Shown here: piece after piece, positions 19,353 through 29,509 of the stretch
Layout of the letters: each line of letters opens with the position of its first letter
Position numbering within the stretch: position 1 is the first letter of the stretch
NCBI RefSeq assembly: GCF_037176765.1
Contig: NC_090028.1
Location: 24,562,827 to 24,626,826, forward strand
Direction of reading: 5' to 3'
Length of the DNA stretch: 64,000 nt
DNA from: Anolis sagrei
Lineage: Eukaryota > Chordata > Lepidosauria > Squamata > Anolidae
The notes under the pieces: model-generated
Told to the model about the DNA's origin: nothing
Databases searched by the model: none
What the model saw: the letters and a program-made list of their open reading frames with translations, nothing else
Made by a program: the position numbers and the translations under genes

Positions 19353-20294
19353 CACACTGTCAGTCACAAGGCTAAATTCTTTTCTTACTACAAGTGTTAT
19401 CAGGCAAAGTAGTTGATCTTCCCCAGAAGTGAATGATGTCTATTTACTCATAAGGAAGCAAGTACAGGAGCCCATTTAGGGACACCATTCATACTTGCTC
19501 TACCCTAGAAACTTTTAAAAAGAACCTCAAAACCTGGCTCTTCCATTGCGTCTTTCAATCCCACATTATCGCTCATTTGCAATGTTCTGTCATTGGAGTA
19601 TACATCCCCCCCCCTCGTGGGAAAGCTTGATTCCACAACTCCCACTATAATGAGCCCTCCTCCACAAATAATTTGTTTCTCTTTTATCTCACAATAGCAT
19701 AATAATAACAATAGTGTAAAATAATAAATAACCGTAACTCGAGTATAAGCCAAAGGGGGCTTTATCAGCCTAAAAAAAGGCTAAAAAACTCAGCTTATAC
19801 TCAAGTAATACAGTATTTTATTCCTATATTCTTTGCTTGCATTTAACCTGAAGTTCATTTATCACCAAGACTGTTTCGGTCACTCTCACACAGCAATTCT
19901 GAGGAAAAGGACTAATGAAAACTGGATTGGCACATGTGAGACTTTTGCAGTTCCTCACTTAATATACTTTTTGGTAATGCCTGCACATTATGTGGAAATT
20001 CATGCTGCATAACTCCAAGGGGATCTCTGCATTTATTTTACTATTTAGATTCTATACAGATCATGATACCAAATAAAGAGTCACAACATGCATCTTTTTT
20101 TAAACTGCAATTTTTAATCTTGCTGTGTATGTTTTGCATTTGAAAAACAGCCAGGGGATTTAACTCTTCTCTGGGCCCATTTTAAGTATCTGGAACTATG
20201 CACAAAACACAGCGCTCAGCCTTGAACCATCACGAGCTCAACAAGCTGTTGTAGGCTACACACCGAAAGCATTCTAAGACAAGGAGAAGCTTTT
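19353..20294. other. Intergenic: L2 fragment, small palindrome, otherwise unique
   Basis: An L2-like scrap (NLKTWLFHCVFQ) lies at about 19510-19560. A small foldback lies at 19735-19810 (CTCGAGTATAAGCC against GGCTAAAAAACTCAGCTTATA-like text). The rest, up to the COX4I1 polyadenylation region, is unremarkable. Confidence 0.5.
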
Positions 20295-20314
20295 TTTTTC
20301 AAGTAAACCAGACA

Positions 20315-20320
20315 TTTATT
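20315..20320 (-). terminator. COX4I1: COX4I1 polyadenylation signal
   Basis: AATAAA on the minus strand about 125 bp past the stop codon, with a short T run (minus-strand A run) near 20291-20299 where cleavage would fall. Confidence 0.75.
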
Positions 20321-20444
20321 AAGATTTCTCTCTCAAGGAGGAGTTAATTCCCCAGACACCAGAAGAAGTGCAGTCGCATGGAGGTGACGGAATCATGTTG
20401 GAGATTTCAAGCTTGGGGCCAAAGTGGCGATTCCCGGAGTGCTT

Positions 20445-20581
20445 TTACTTTTTCCATTCCTTCTTCTCGTAGTCCCACTTGGCGGAGAAGCCTTGGATCG
20501 GGTTCACCCTCATGTCCAGCATTCTTTGGGTCTGCATGGCTTTCCACTCGTCTGAGAAGGTGTGAGGGATGGGCCCAAAAA
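20445..20581 (-). CDS. COX4I1: COX4I1 last coding exon
   Basis: This 137-nt part encodes (V)[37 protein letters not shown] and EKKEWKK followed by TAA. The acceptor is CATTTGCAG. The 3' UTR continues to about 20295. Confidence 0.97.
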
Positions 20582-23500
20582 CTGCAAATGGACAATGATG
20601 CTAACTTAGGATATACAGTATACACATGATGACAGACTTATAGGCAAGTGGCCCTCAGCGAATTAAGAGAAGGGCCTCTTAACCACTGCAATGCCAGATT
20701 CTAGTTACTGGTGCCTGAAGCAATTGCTGGAATCAGGGCTACTTAATAGCTGGGGGCCTTGTTCTTAATTCTCTACATCCAAACATTGCCTCTTTTCTCA
20801 TGAGAAACCTGTGAAGACACGTGTTGTTACGGCTGCACAACTGTAGGCTTAGTAGGGTAAGACGAAAAATTATCCCAAATTAGGATCACCTTGTGTTGTT
20901 GAAGGCTTTCATGGCCCGAATCACTAAGCTGGTGTGAGTTTTCCGGGCTGTATGGCCATGCTCCAGAAGCATTCTCTCCTGACATTTCACGCACATCTAT
21001 AGCAGGTATTCTCAGAGGATGTGAGGTCTGTTGGAAACTAAGCAAAGGAGGTCCAGGGTGGAGTCTCTGTTGGAGTCAAAGGATTCCCCCAAGCAGGAAT
21101 CAATCAGGCCTTGAAGATGAAAGTTTTTTCAATCCTAATCAAGGTGATCAATTGGAACATTCACACTTGCCTCCAACAGTCAAGAGTTCTTTCTCCCACT
21201 CTGGACATTATTCCACAGATATATAAACCCCACTTGCCTAGTTCCCAACAGACCTCAAAACCTCTGAGGTTGCCTGCCATTGATGTGGGAGAAACATCAG
21301 GAGAGAATGCTTTAGGAACATGGCCGGACAGCCCAGAAAACTCACAGCAACCCAGAACTGAATATTTGAACGTTGGGGAAGGGGGGGGGGAGATAAATGA
21401 TGTGACAAGACAACTGTATTATGTGAAATGCTTTGAAATCTATATAAATAAAAATGTAATGTTTGTTTGTGGGATTAACATAACTCAAAAACCACTGGAC
21501 GAATTGACACCAAATTTGGACACAAGACACCTAACAACCCAATGCATGTTCTTCATTCAAAAAATAAATGATTTTGTCATTTGGGAGTTGTAGTTGCTGG
21601 GATTTATAGTTCACAGCTGGATGGCCAGCTGTCAGGGGTGATTTGAATGCAAATTCTTGGCAGGGGGTTGGACTGGATGGCCCATGTGGTCTCTTCCAAC
21701 TCTTTGATTCTATGATTCTATGACCTTCAATCAAAGAGCATTCTGAACCCCACCACCGATGGAATTGAACCAAACTTAGTACACAGTTCTCCAATGACCA
21801 ACAGAAAATACTGGAAGGGTTTGGTGGGCAGTGTCCTTTAGTTTTGGAGTTGTAGTTTACCTACATCCAGAGATCACTGTGGACTCAAACAATAATGGAT
21901 CTGGACCAAACTCTACACAAATACTCAATATGCTCAAATGTGAACACTGGTGGAGTTTGGGGAAAATAGAATCTTGACATTTGGGAGTTGTAGTTGCTGG
22001 GATTTATAGTTCACCTACAATCACAGAGCATTCTGAACCCCACCAATGATAGAATTGAGCCAAACCTCCCACCTTGAACCCCCATGTGGGCCACAGCAAT
22101 GCGTGGCAGGGGACGGCTAGTAAGTAAACAAAGCTAAAACCCAGCCAATATCTTGGGATGCTAACTAGTGCATCTGCTCAGGACCAGTGTGCCAGATCTG
22201 GAATATAACAGGCATCTTTTATTGGAGGGATTTTTCTAGTGTTTCCATAACAGACAAACATGGCACCAAGTGTCACCCTTGACTCACCATATAGCCTTTG
22301 CCAAATGACAATAAAGCCAGTGAAGCCAATGAAGAAGAGTATGGTGCCAATAACTGTCTTCCATTCAGAGGAAGGCCTGTTCATCTCAGCAAAGCTTTCA
22401 TGGAATTTGATGTGGTACACTGAAAAGAACAAGAAGAAATATTTAACAGAGGAAGGAAATGCTCTTTCCCCGGCTGACTGTGTTACTCAAAACTCAATTA
22501 TGCTTACAGCACAAAGGGGACAGTTTTTGGGCCTACATTCTCCAAAGTGCTTACGTTCAACTTTATCCTCCAGTGAAAGAGCACTCCATGACGCCTTCTC
22601 TTTCTCTTTCAGGGCTTTCTGCCCAGAAGAGAGAGTTTTTGTATACGCAACGTCTGGCAACGGGATATCCCGGCGGTCGACATACGAGGGCAAGCTGAAG
22701 TCCTCCGTTTTCACAACGCCTGTTTTGACCAAGAAAACACAAAAGCAGCAGGTTAATACATCAATAGCAGGAATCTTGGGAAAGTCCTTCATAAACAAAA
22801 TACAGACAATACAGAAGCAGAGGTATGAATATAAACATTTCTTCCTGGATGCTTTTTCAATGGAATATTCCCAACAAATGCAGACACTGTTCTGCCAAAA
22901 GGAAGCAGTCTTCAGAATTCCTTCAAACAGGGACAACAGCAGGATACGGAAAGATTTATCAGTTACACTTAAAAAGAATGATAGAACAGACCAGGATTGA
23001 GAGTCTGCTGTATAGTTGCATATGTATATTGTATATTTGTATACAGTATACTTAAGCATATGTATATTGTATACTTATAAACTGTATGTTTGTATATATA
23101 AATATTTGTATATTGCATCTTGCAGCCCTTCTCACCCCGAAGGGGATTCAGAGTGGCTTATAAAATATATTGTATATTTGTATACTATATACTTATGCGT
23201 ATGTATATTGTATACTTGTAAACTGTATGTGCGTGTATATTTTTGTATACTGTATATTATACACTTATGCATATGTATATTGTATACTTGTAAACTGTAT
23301 GTCTGTGTGTGTGTATATATATATATGTATATTGTATATTTTGTTTATTGTATTTTTGCACACTTACTATATATTTATATGTATGTATACAACATACTTA
23401 GCAAACTATATTTGTGTGTATATATTTGTATATTTCTATACTATATACTTATGCATATGTATACTGTATACTTGAAAACTGTGTGGTGTGTGTATAAATC

Positions 23501-24121
23501 AGTGGTTCCCAACATTTGGGCCTCCAAGTGTTTTGGACTTCAACTCCCAGAAACTCCAGCCAGCTTAGGAACTATGAGAGCTGAAGTCCAAAATACCTGG
23601 AGGCCCAAAGGTTGGGAACCACCGGTGTGTGTATATGTATATTGTATATTTTTACACTGTGTATTTGTGCATGTATATATTTGTCTTCAGAATATAAACC
23701 ATTCCTCCAAACAGAGGGTAACAGCAGGGAAATTCCAGTATTCCAGCGAATGTTGGAGTGCAATTCCCAGCATTCTTCTCCACTGGCTAGGGCTGCTGAG
23801 ATTTTCATTCAAATAAATATGGATGGCTTCCATTCCTAGAATAGACATACAACTGAAGCAGGACTTGAGGATGGTTCAAGCCACAATTCAAGTTCTTTGA
23901 ATAAACATGGAGAAGTCTTTATCTACCTCTGTAATATATTTAAGAGAGCTGTTATGGTTGTAAAACACCCTGTAAGCGGAAATGTGCTGCAGAGATGAAA
24001 AAGAAAGCTTTACAACACTCAATGAATAAAGCGTGAACCTACCATGCCCATGTGCCCTGAGGCAAACTGAAGTGGAAATTGCCCTTTTGCCGAGAAGGCT
24101 AAATGCCCTTGAAGCCAACAT
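20445..24121 (-). CDS. COX4I1: Cytochrome c oxidase subunit 4 isoform 1
   Basis: Four coding exons with correct splice sites give 170 residues (human COX4I1 has 169). The protein begins [20 protein letters not shown], a mitochondrial presequence. The matrix part holds [17 protein letters not shown] and [17 protein letters not shown]. One membrane helix (about residues 101-121, [20 protein letters not shown]) follows [12 protein letters not shown], and the C-terminus [20 protein letters not shown] ends KKEWKK. It is a nuclear-encoded subunit of respiratory complex IV in the inner mitochondrial membrane, and family work links it to assembly and ATP regulation. The presequence and the EMC8 neighbour favour isoform 1 over COX4I2, although QRLYVF after the helix resembles isoform 2. 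The frame is intact, so the gene is probably functional. Confidence 0.97.
20893..21358. mobile_element. Penelope-like element with inverted arms
   Basis: The left part is a reversed arm (GTTGTTGAAGGCTTTCATGG, GCATTCTCTCCTGACATTTC). The right part is the sense arm (CCACAGATATATAAACCCCA, AAACATCAGGAGAGAATGC, ACTCACAGCAACCCAG). It carries no reverse transcriptase. Confidence 0.8.
21439..22120 (+). mobile_element. Non-autonomous Helitron
   Basis: It starts TCTATATAAATAAAAATGTA and ends GACGGCTAG, inserted between A (21438) and T (22121). A terminal hairpin (GCCACAGCAATGCGTGGC) lies about ten bases before CTAG. A CR1 tail (21613-21722) is inserted inside it. It lies in the intron between the last two COX4I1 coding exons. 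Confidence 0.88.
21613..21722 (+). mobile_element. CR1 3' end nested in Helitron
   Basis: CTGGATGGCCAGCTGTCAGG to TTTGATTCTATGATTCTATG, breaking the Helitron text TATAGTTCAC / CAATCAAAGAGC. Confidence 0.85.
22288..22419 (-). CDS. COX4I1: COX4I1 coding exon (membrane helix)
   Basis: This 132-nt exon encodes (L)[18 protein letters not shown], the transmembrane helix and WQRLY plus one base. Acceptor TCTTTTCAG, donor GTGAGT. Confidence 0.97.
22555..22719 (-). CDS. COX4I1: COX4I1 coding exon (matrix domain)
   Basis: This 165-nt exon encodes (G)[19 protein letters not shown] to [13 protein letters not shown] plus one base. Acceptor AAAACAG, donor GTAAGC. Confidence 0.96.
23010..23480. repeat. 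AT-rich (TGTATATTGTATACTTG)n tandem repeat
   Basis: Imperfect repeats of TGTATATTGTATACTTGTA type lie in COX4I1 intron DNA. A short LINE tail scrap (CTTCTCACCCCGAAGGGGAT) interrupts them at about 23125-23165. The Tyr/Cys/Ile-rich open frames are artefacts of the repeat. Confidence 0.9.
23500..23624. mobile_element. Palindromic hAT-like MITE (CAGTGGTTCCCAAC family)
   Basis: CAGTGGTTCCCAACATTTGG and the inverse AGGTTGGGAACCACCGG flank arms with TTTTGGACTTCAACTCCCAG. It lies in COX4I1 intron 2. Confidence 0.75.
24043..24121 (-). CDS. COX4I1: COX4I1 coding exon with start codon
   Basis: Acceptor TTTTCAG is followed by GATG, and the first 79 coding nt give [20 protein letters not shown] and LRAHGH plus one base, then donor GTAGGT. 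The start is the first ATG of the exon and matches the family N-terminus. Confidence 0.96.
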
Positions 24122-24639
24122 CCTGAAAATGATAACAGAAAAAAATGTGATGTTATGAATCAGAAGCAACCACAAATCTAGCAAATGCACATTTCCAAGT
24201 CCCAATTGTTGCTTTCTGTAAATTACAATGCTACAGATATAGAGCTCCAACCTGAAAGAGAAAGCTGCCTAATAACATTTGGAAAAGATGCAGGCATGGG
24301 CTAAGAAAGAATAGAATAAATATATCACAGAAAGGACTCTTTATCAATCATAAGCAAAACATCAAAGCAGAAATATCTGACAGAGGAAAAAATAAAATGG
24401 AAAGAAATTCAAGATGGAGAAGAGGGCTAGAATCAATTACTGCAGAATCAATACTGAAATATGACTATTAGATAATGGAGAACGTACCAACAAATGTCTT
24501 TGTGTGCTTTGCTGGCCAATTGTAGATATGTCTCTGAGAAGGCAGTATGGCGTAACTGAGCAAGCATCAGGTTAGGACTCTGGGAGGCCAGGTTTCAAAT
24601 TGCCAATCCGTCATGGAAACTCATCTTGGGCCTGTTACA

Positions 24640-24785
24640 CCTTTTCAGCCTTATTTATTTACTACATTTGTACCCTGTCCTTATCAACCCGAAGGGGGCT
24701 CAGAGCGGCCTTACAAAGGCAACAATTTAATGCCACATAAACATATACATATCAATAAAAGTATATGTATAAGACACTAGTTCTG
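24640..24785 (-). mobile_element. LINE 3' tail fragment
   Basis: TTATTTATTTACTACATTTG, AACCCGAAGGGGGCTCAGAG and CAACAATTTAATGCCA are the reverse of a common L2-like tail. Confidence 0.55.
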
Positions 24786-24839
24786 GCAAATGCCATCTGT
24801 ACAAATTCAGACAGGCAAACCCCATGATAGGATATTTAA

Positions 24840-25255
24840 GGCAAATCCTGTATACTTGTATATTTGTGTGTGCCTATATTTATGTACAGTATATTTGTAT
24901 GCTATATATTTGTATATTGTATATTTGTATGTTATATATTTGTGCATATGTATATTGTATACTTGTGTCTATATTTGTATATTGTATACCATGTATCTGT
25001 GTGACAACACACTGTATACCTGTAAACTATTTATTTGTGTGTGTATATACTTGTGTATTTGTGTGTGTATATATTTGTATATTGTATACTATGTATTTGT
25101 GTGTATATATTCTGCGTGTGTGTAGTTATATATTGTGTGCTATGTATTTGTGGGTATGTGTACTGTACACTAATATAGTTGTGTGTGTATAGTTATATAT
25201 GGTGTACTATATATATCTGTGGGTATGTGTACTGTACACTAGTATAGTTATGTGT
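24840..25255. repeat. AT-rich (TGTATATTTG)n tandem repeat
   Basis: Second block of the same TGTATATTTGTGTGT-type repeat, in COX4I1 intron 1, interrupted by two transposons (25264 and 25660) and resuming at 26200-26395. Confidence 0.88.
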
Positions 25256-25263
25256 GTATATAC

Positions 25264-25631
25264 CAGGGGTCCTCAAACTTTTTAAACAGAGGGCCAGGTC
25301 ACAGTCCCTCAAACTGTTGGAGGGCTGGAATATAATTTAGAAAAAAAACCATGAATGAATTCCTATGCACACTGCACATATCTTATTTGTAGTACAAAAA
25401 AAAAAACTACTTAAAAACAATACAATAATTAAAATGAATGAAAATTTTAACAAATATAAACTTATTAGTATTTCAATGGGAAGTGTGGGCCTGCTTTTGG
25501 CTGATGAGATAGGGTTGTTGTTGTTTGGTGCTTTCAAGTAATTTCAAACTTAGGTTGACCCTGAGCGAGGGCTGGGTAAATGACCTTGGAGGGCCATATC
25601 CAGCCCTTGGGCCTTAGTTTGAGGACCCCTG
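25264..25631 (+). mobile_element. OposCharlie1-like hAT non-autonomous element
   Basis: The termini CAGGGGTCCTCAAACTTTTT and TAGTTTGAGGACCCCTG, and the interior ATTCCTATGCACACTGCACA, fit the OC1 family. A perfect 8-bp duplication, GTATATAC, flanks it (25256-25263 and 25632-25639). The body holds a short foreign segment (GTTGTTGTTGTTTGGTGC) near its 3' third. Confidence 0.85.
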
Positions 25632-25659
25632 GTATATACTGTGTGTATATAGTTATATA

Positions 25660-26199
25660 TCTATATATAAATAAAATGTAATGTTTGTTTGTGGGATTAA
25701 CAGAACTCAAAAACCACTGGACAAATTGACACCAAATTTGGACAAAAGACACCTAACAGCCCAATGTATGTCCTTCACTCAAAAAAGATTGATTTTGTCA
25801 TTTGGGAGTTGTAGTTACTTGGCTTTATAGTTCACCTACAATCAAAGAACATTCTGAACCCCACCAACGATGGAATTGAACCAAACTTGGCACACAGCTT
25901 TCTCATGACCAACAGAAAATATTGCAAGGGCTTGGTGGGCAGTGTCCTTTGGTTTTGGAGTTGTAGTTCATCTACATCCAAAGAGCACTGTGGACTCAAA
26001 CAAGGATGGATCTGGACCAAACTCTACATGAATACTCAATATGCCCAAATGTGAACACTGGTGGAGTTTGGGGAAGATAGAATCTTGACATTTGGGAGTT
26101 GTACTTGCTGGGATTTGTAGTTCACCTACAATCACAGAGCATTATGAACCCCACCAACAATTGAGTGGGCCACAGCAACGCGTGGCAAGGGATGGCTAG
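25660..26199 (+). mobile_element. Non-autonomous Helitron
   Basis: It starts TCTATATATAAATAAAATGT, ends GATGGCTAG, and lies between A and T. The hairpin GCCACAGCAACGCGTGGC is intact. It inserted into the AT-rich repeat of COX4I1 intron 1. Confidence 0.88.
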
Positions 26200-26631
26200 T
26201 TGTGTAGTATATATTTGTGAGTATGTGTAGTGTACACTAGTATAGTTGTGTGTGTTTATATTTGTAAATTTTATATCTGCATACTGTAATTTGTGTGTAC
26301 ATTTGTATACGGTACATCTGTATGCTGTATGTTTGTGTGTTATGTCTATTGTATACCTGTATACAGTATATGTGTATATACATATATGTTTTAGTGTTTG
26401 CACATATATCCTATCGTATTGATTGGTCGTTGATCCACTCCTTTGGGCTTCACACAAATCTACCATTTGCCAAAATATATGCACAGGATCATATTGCATA
26501 TATGTGTGTGAGTGTGCTGTTCTGTTTATACAGTCCAACCCTACTTAAGGTAAAATGGTGAGGCTCTCCAGGGAGGATGGGAGCTTGAGTCCAAAAGACT
26601 TTGGCCCCTTCCACACTGCCATATAAAACCC

Positions 26632-26872
26632 AGGAGCCTCCGGTGGCGCAGTGGGTTAAAGCCCTGTACCAGGTTGCAGGTTCGAATCCGGGGAGAGGCG
26701 GATGAGCTCCCTCTGTCAGCTCCAGCTCCTCATGCGGGGACATGAGAGAAGCCTCCCACAAGGATGATAAAACATCAAATCATCTGGGCATCCCCTGGGC
26801 AACGTCCTTGCAGACGGCCAATTCTCTCACACCATAAGCGACTTGCAGTTTCTCAGGTCACTCCTGACACTA
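26632..26872 (+). mobile_element. tRNA-derived SINE
   Basis: Box A GGTGGCGCAGTGGGTTAA, box B GGTTCGAATCC, then CTCCAGCTCCTCATGCGGGG and the tail CTTGCAGTTTCTCAGGTCAC, followed by (TA)n at 26873-26896. It interrupts a CCCTTCCACACTGCC-type MITE. Confidence 0.88.
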
Positions 26873-26935
26873 TATATATATATATATATATATATAAAAC
26901 TCGCTTTGAATTGGATGATCTGGCAGTGTTGACTC

Positions 26936-27095
26936 AGGGCCCTTCCACACAGCCCTATATTTCGGAATAATAAGGCAGAAAATCCCACAATATCTGCTTT
27001 GAACTGGGTGATCTGAGTCCACACTCTGATAATGTGGGATTTTCTGCTTTGATATTCTGGGATATAGAGCTGGATGGAAGGGCCTTGAGACAATC
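26936..27095. mobile_element. Palindromic MITE (CCCTTCCACACAG family)
   Basis: GGGCCCTTCCACACAGCCCT and the inverse arm GATATTCTGGGATATAGAGC enclose TCTGAGTCCACACTCTGATA. It lies just 3' of COX4I1 exon 1 on the gene strand. Confidence 0.8.
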
Positions 27096-27298
27096 CAGTT
27101 CAGAGCAGATAATACGGTGTAATATCCGCCCTGGATAGCCTGGCAGTGTGGAAGGGCCCTTCTCAGATGCCACGGTTTCACCCCTGATTCCTCAAAGGCC
27201 AGCCCTGCTGCCTCCCAGGTGCTTGAGGCCAAAGGGATTCCTTCCCCAAAAGGCCTAGACTGCAGCCCCGCTCTCCCCCGCCCCAGGCCCGGCCTGAC

Positions 27299-27360
27299 CT
27301 GCAGCCTCCTCCGCCTCCAGGCCCGGCTCCGTCCCGTGTCCTCTACGCCGCAGAGGGAGG
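27299..27360 (-). other. COX4I1: Probable COX4I1 non-coding exon 1
   Basis: The minus strand reads GGAGGCGGAGGAGGCTGCAG followed by donor GTCAGG in a GC-rich patch. A 5' UTR exon upstream of the ATG exon is usual for COX4I1. The 5' boundary is a guess; only the donor is well placed. Confidence 0.55.
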
Positions 27361-27520
27361 ACGCGCGCGGAAACAGGAAGTAGGGAGAGGAAAAGGAAGG
27401 CCAGAGCGGCACCGGAAGCGCAAGGCACGGCGGGAAGACGGAGGACCCGAGGCTCAGCAAGGAACGCGGTGCAAAGCACGACGGGAAATTTCAGGAGAGC
27501 AGGAAGTCCCCTTTGAAAAG
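27361..27520 (-). promoter_or_regulatory. COX4I1: COX4I1 promoter patch with ETS-type sites
   Basis: A GC-rich stretch holds ACAGGAAGTAG (about 27373-27383) and CACCGGAAGCG (27410-27420), good ETS/GABP core sites. COX4 promoters are known to use tandem NRF-2/GABP sites. A Penelope-like element starts within 10-170 bp upstream. Confidence 0.55.
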
Positions 27521-27526
27521 GATGCA

Positions 27527-28592
27527 GATTAGGTTCTTGTGGGTTTTTTCGGGCTATAGGGCCATGTTCTAAAGGCATTTTCTCCTGACGTTTCGCCTGC
27601 ATCTATGGCAAGCATCCTCAGAGGTAGTGAGGTCTATTGGAACCAGGAAAATGGGTTTATATATCTGTGGAATGGCTGGGGTGGGGCAAAGAGCTCTTCT
27701 CTGCTGGAGCTAGGTGTGAATGTTTCAGCTGACCACCTTCATTAGTATTTGAAGGCCTGTCTGAGCCTGGGAAAATCTTTTGTTGAGAGGTGTTAAGATG
27801 TGCCTGGTTGTTTCCTCTCTGCTGTTTTGCTGTTGTAATTTTAGAGTTTTTTAATACTGTTTTTTTTTTAAAAAAAAAACCTCTAAAATTAAAACCAAAA
27901 CAGCAGAGAGGAAACAACCAGGCACATCTTAACACCTCTCAACAGAACATTTTCCCAGCCTCAGCCAAGCCTTCAAATGCTAAGCCATGCAGCTGTGGAC
28001 AAGTCTACACAGGGACCACCAAACACAGCGCCCAAACACGGATCAAGGAACATGAAAGGCACTGCAGACTACTTCAACCAGAGAAGTCAGCCATAGCAGA
28101 GCACCTGATGAACCAGCCTGGACACAGCATATTATTTGAGAACACAGAAATGTTGGACCACTCTCACAACCACCAGAGAAACCATTGAAATCCACAAGCA
28201 TGTGGACAATTTCAACAGAAAGGAGGAAACCATGAAAATGAACAAAATCTGGCTACCAGTATTAAAAAAACTTTAAAATTACAACAGCAAAACAACAGAG
28301 AGGAAACAATCAGGCACATCTAATCACCTCTCAACAAAATATTACCCCAGGCACTGCCAGGCCATCAAATGCTAATCAAGGTGGTCAGTTGAAACATTCA
28401 CACCTAACTCCAGTCCTTTGGTCATTCCACAGATTCCACCCATTTTCCTAGTTCCAACAGACCTCCCTACCTCTGAGGATGCTTGCCATAGATGCAGGCG
28501 AAACGTCAGGAGAAATGCCTCTAGAACATGGCCCTATAGCCTGAAAAAACCTACAAGAACCTAGTGATTCCAGCCATGAAAGCCTTCGACAT
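27527..28592 (+). mobile_element. Penelope-like element with GIY-YIG remnant
   Basis: A reversed arm (27527-27860) is followed by sense sequence with CGQVYTGTTKHSAQTRIKEH (GIY-YIG nuclease remnant, about 27985-28150) and sense arms ending AAAGCCTTCGAC. It separates the COX4I1 promoter patch from the EMC8 side. Confidence 0.85.
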
Positions 28593-28918
28593 TACAATTA
28601 TATTTATTATTTATATATATTCTTTATTACATATATTATTTATTTTAATTATACATATATATTATATATTATATTAAACATATTATTAGATATGTTTGTG
28701 AATTCCTTGGGACTTTGAGGGAGTCGCTATTATTTTATTTTATTTTTATTATTGGTTGCTGTGAGTTTTCTGGGCTGTATGGCCATGCTCCAGAAAAATG
28801 CTGAAAATTATTATTATTATTATTATTAAAATTATTATAGTATATAAAATTATTATATTTATTTATTTATTTATTTACTGCATTTATATACCGCTTTTCT
28901 CACCCCTTAGGGGAAATC
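28590..28918. repeat. AT-rich DNA with Penelope scrap and LINE tail
   Basis: (TTATTATTT)n, a Penelope arm scrap (GAGTTTTCTGGGCTGTATGG, 28753-28800) and a reversed LINE tail (TTATTTACTGCATTTATATA, ACCGCTTTTCTCACCCCTTA) that abuts the next L2. Confidence 0.65.
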
Positions 28919-29430
28919 TCTGTTCATCTGGAGAGGCCCTGCTCACGGTCCCAGCTGCATCGCAGGCGCAATTGGTGGGGACGAGGGATAGGGCTTTCTC
29001 GGTGGTGGCCCCTCGACTCTGGAGCTCTCTCCCTCAAGACATCAGGCAGGCCCCGTCGCTAGCAATCTTTAGGAGGAGCTTGAAGACATGGTTGTTCCAG
29101 TGTGCCTTTCCAGAATAAGGAAACTCCTAGCATTATGTCCCAACGCACTTTATCAGAGATCTAGGATACCTATATGCCCACCCCCCTCCAAACACCTCAC
29201 CTGGTCACGGCCAGCACTTTTTAACTTTTCATCACATTTGACCCTGCCATTGTTTTTAATTGCGTTGTTGTGTGTTGTTAATGTTATTGCTTTGTGGTAT
29301 TTTTGAGTTATTTGTTGTTGTTGTTATTGTTTTACTATTGTATTTGGGCTCGGCCTCTTGTAAGCCGCACTGAGTCCTTCGGGAGATGGTAACGGGGTAC
29401 AAATAAAGGTTTATTATTATTATTATTAAG
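28919..29430 (+). mobile_element. L2-like LINE, 3' end
   Basis: Reads SSGEALLTVPAASQAQLVGT, DRAFSVVAPRLWSSLPQDIR and LKTWLFQCAFPE, then the 3' UTR with CTTGTAAGCCGCACTGAGTC and a (TTA)n tail. Confidence 0.88.
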
Positions 29431-29509
29431 CGGTTTCCAACGTAATAGTGGCAAAATTCAATGCCGTACGTACATGTGAAAACCAAGACATAATTTCTAG
29501 ATAATAACA

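Noticed and set aside
23016-23816. Cys/Tyr/Ile-rich frames, looking like membrane proteins (also 24790-25190)
   Set aside because: They are encoded by the TGTATATTTG tandem repeat and match no family.
20445-24121. COX4I2 as the identity
   Set aside because: The presequence, [16 protein letters not shown] segment, length and EMC8 neighbour all fit COX4I1.
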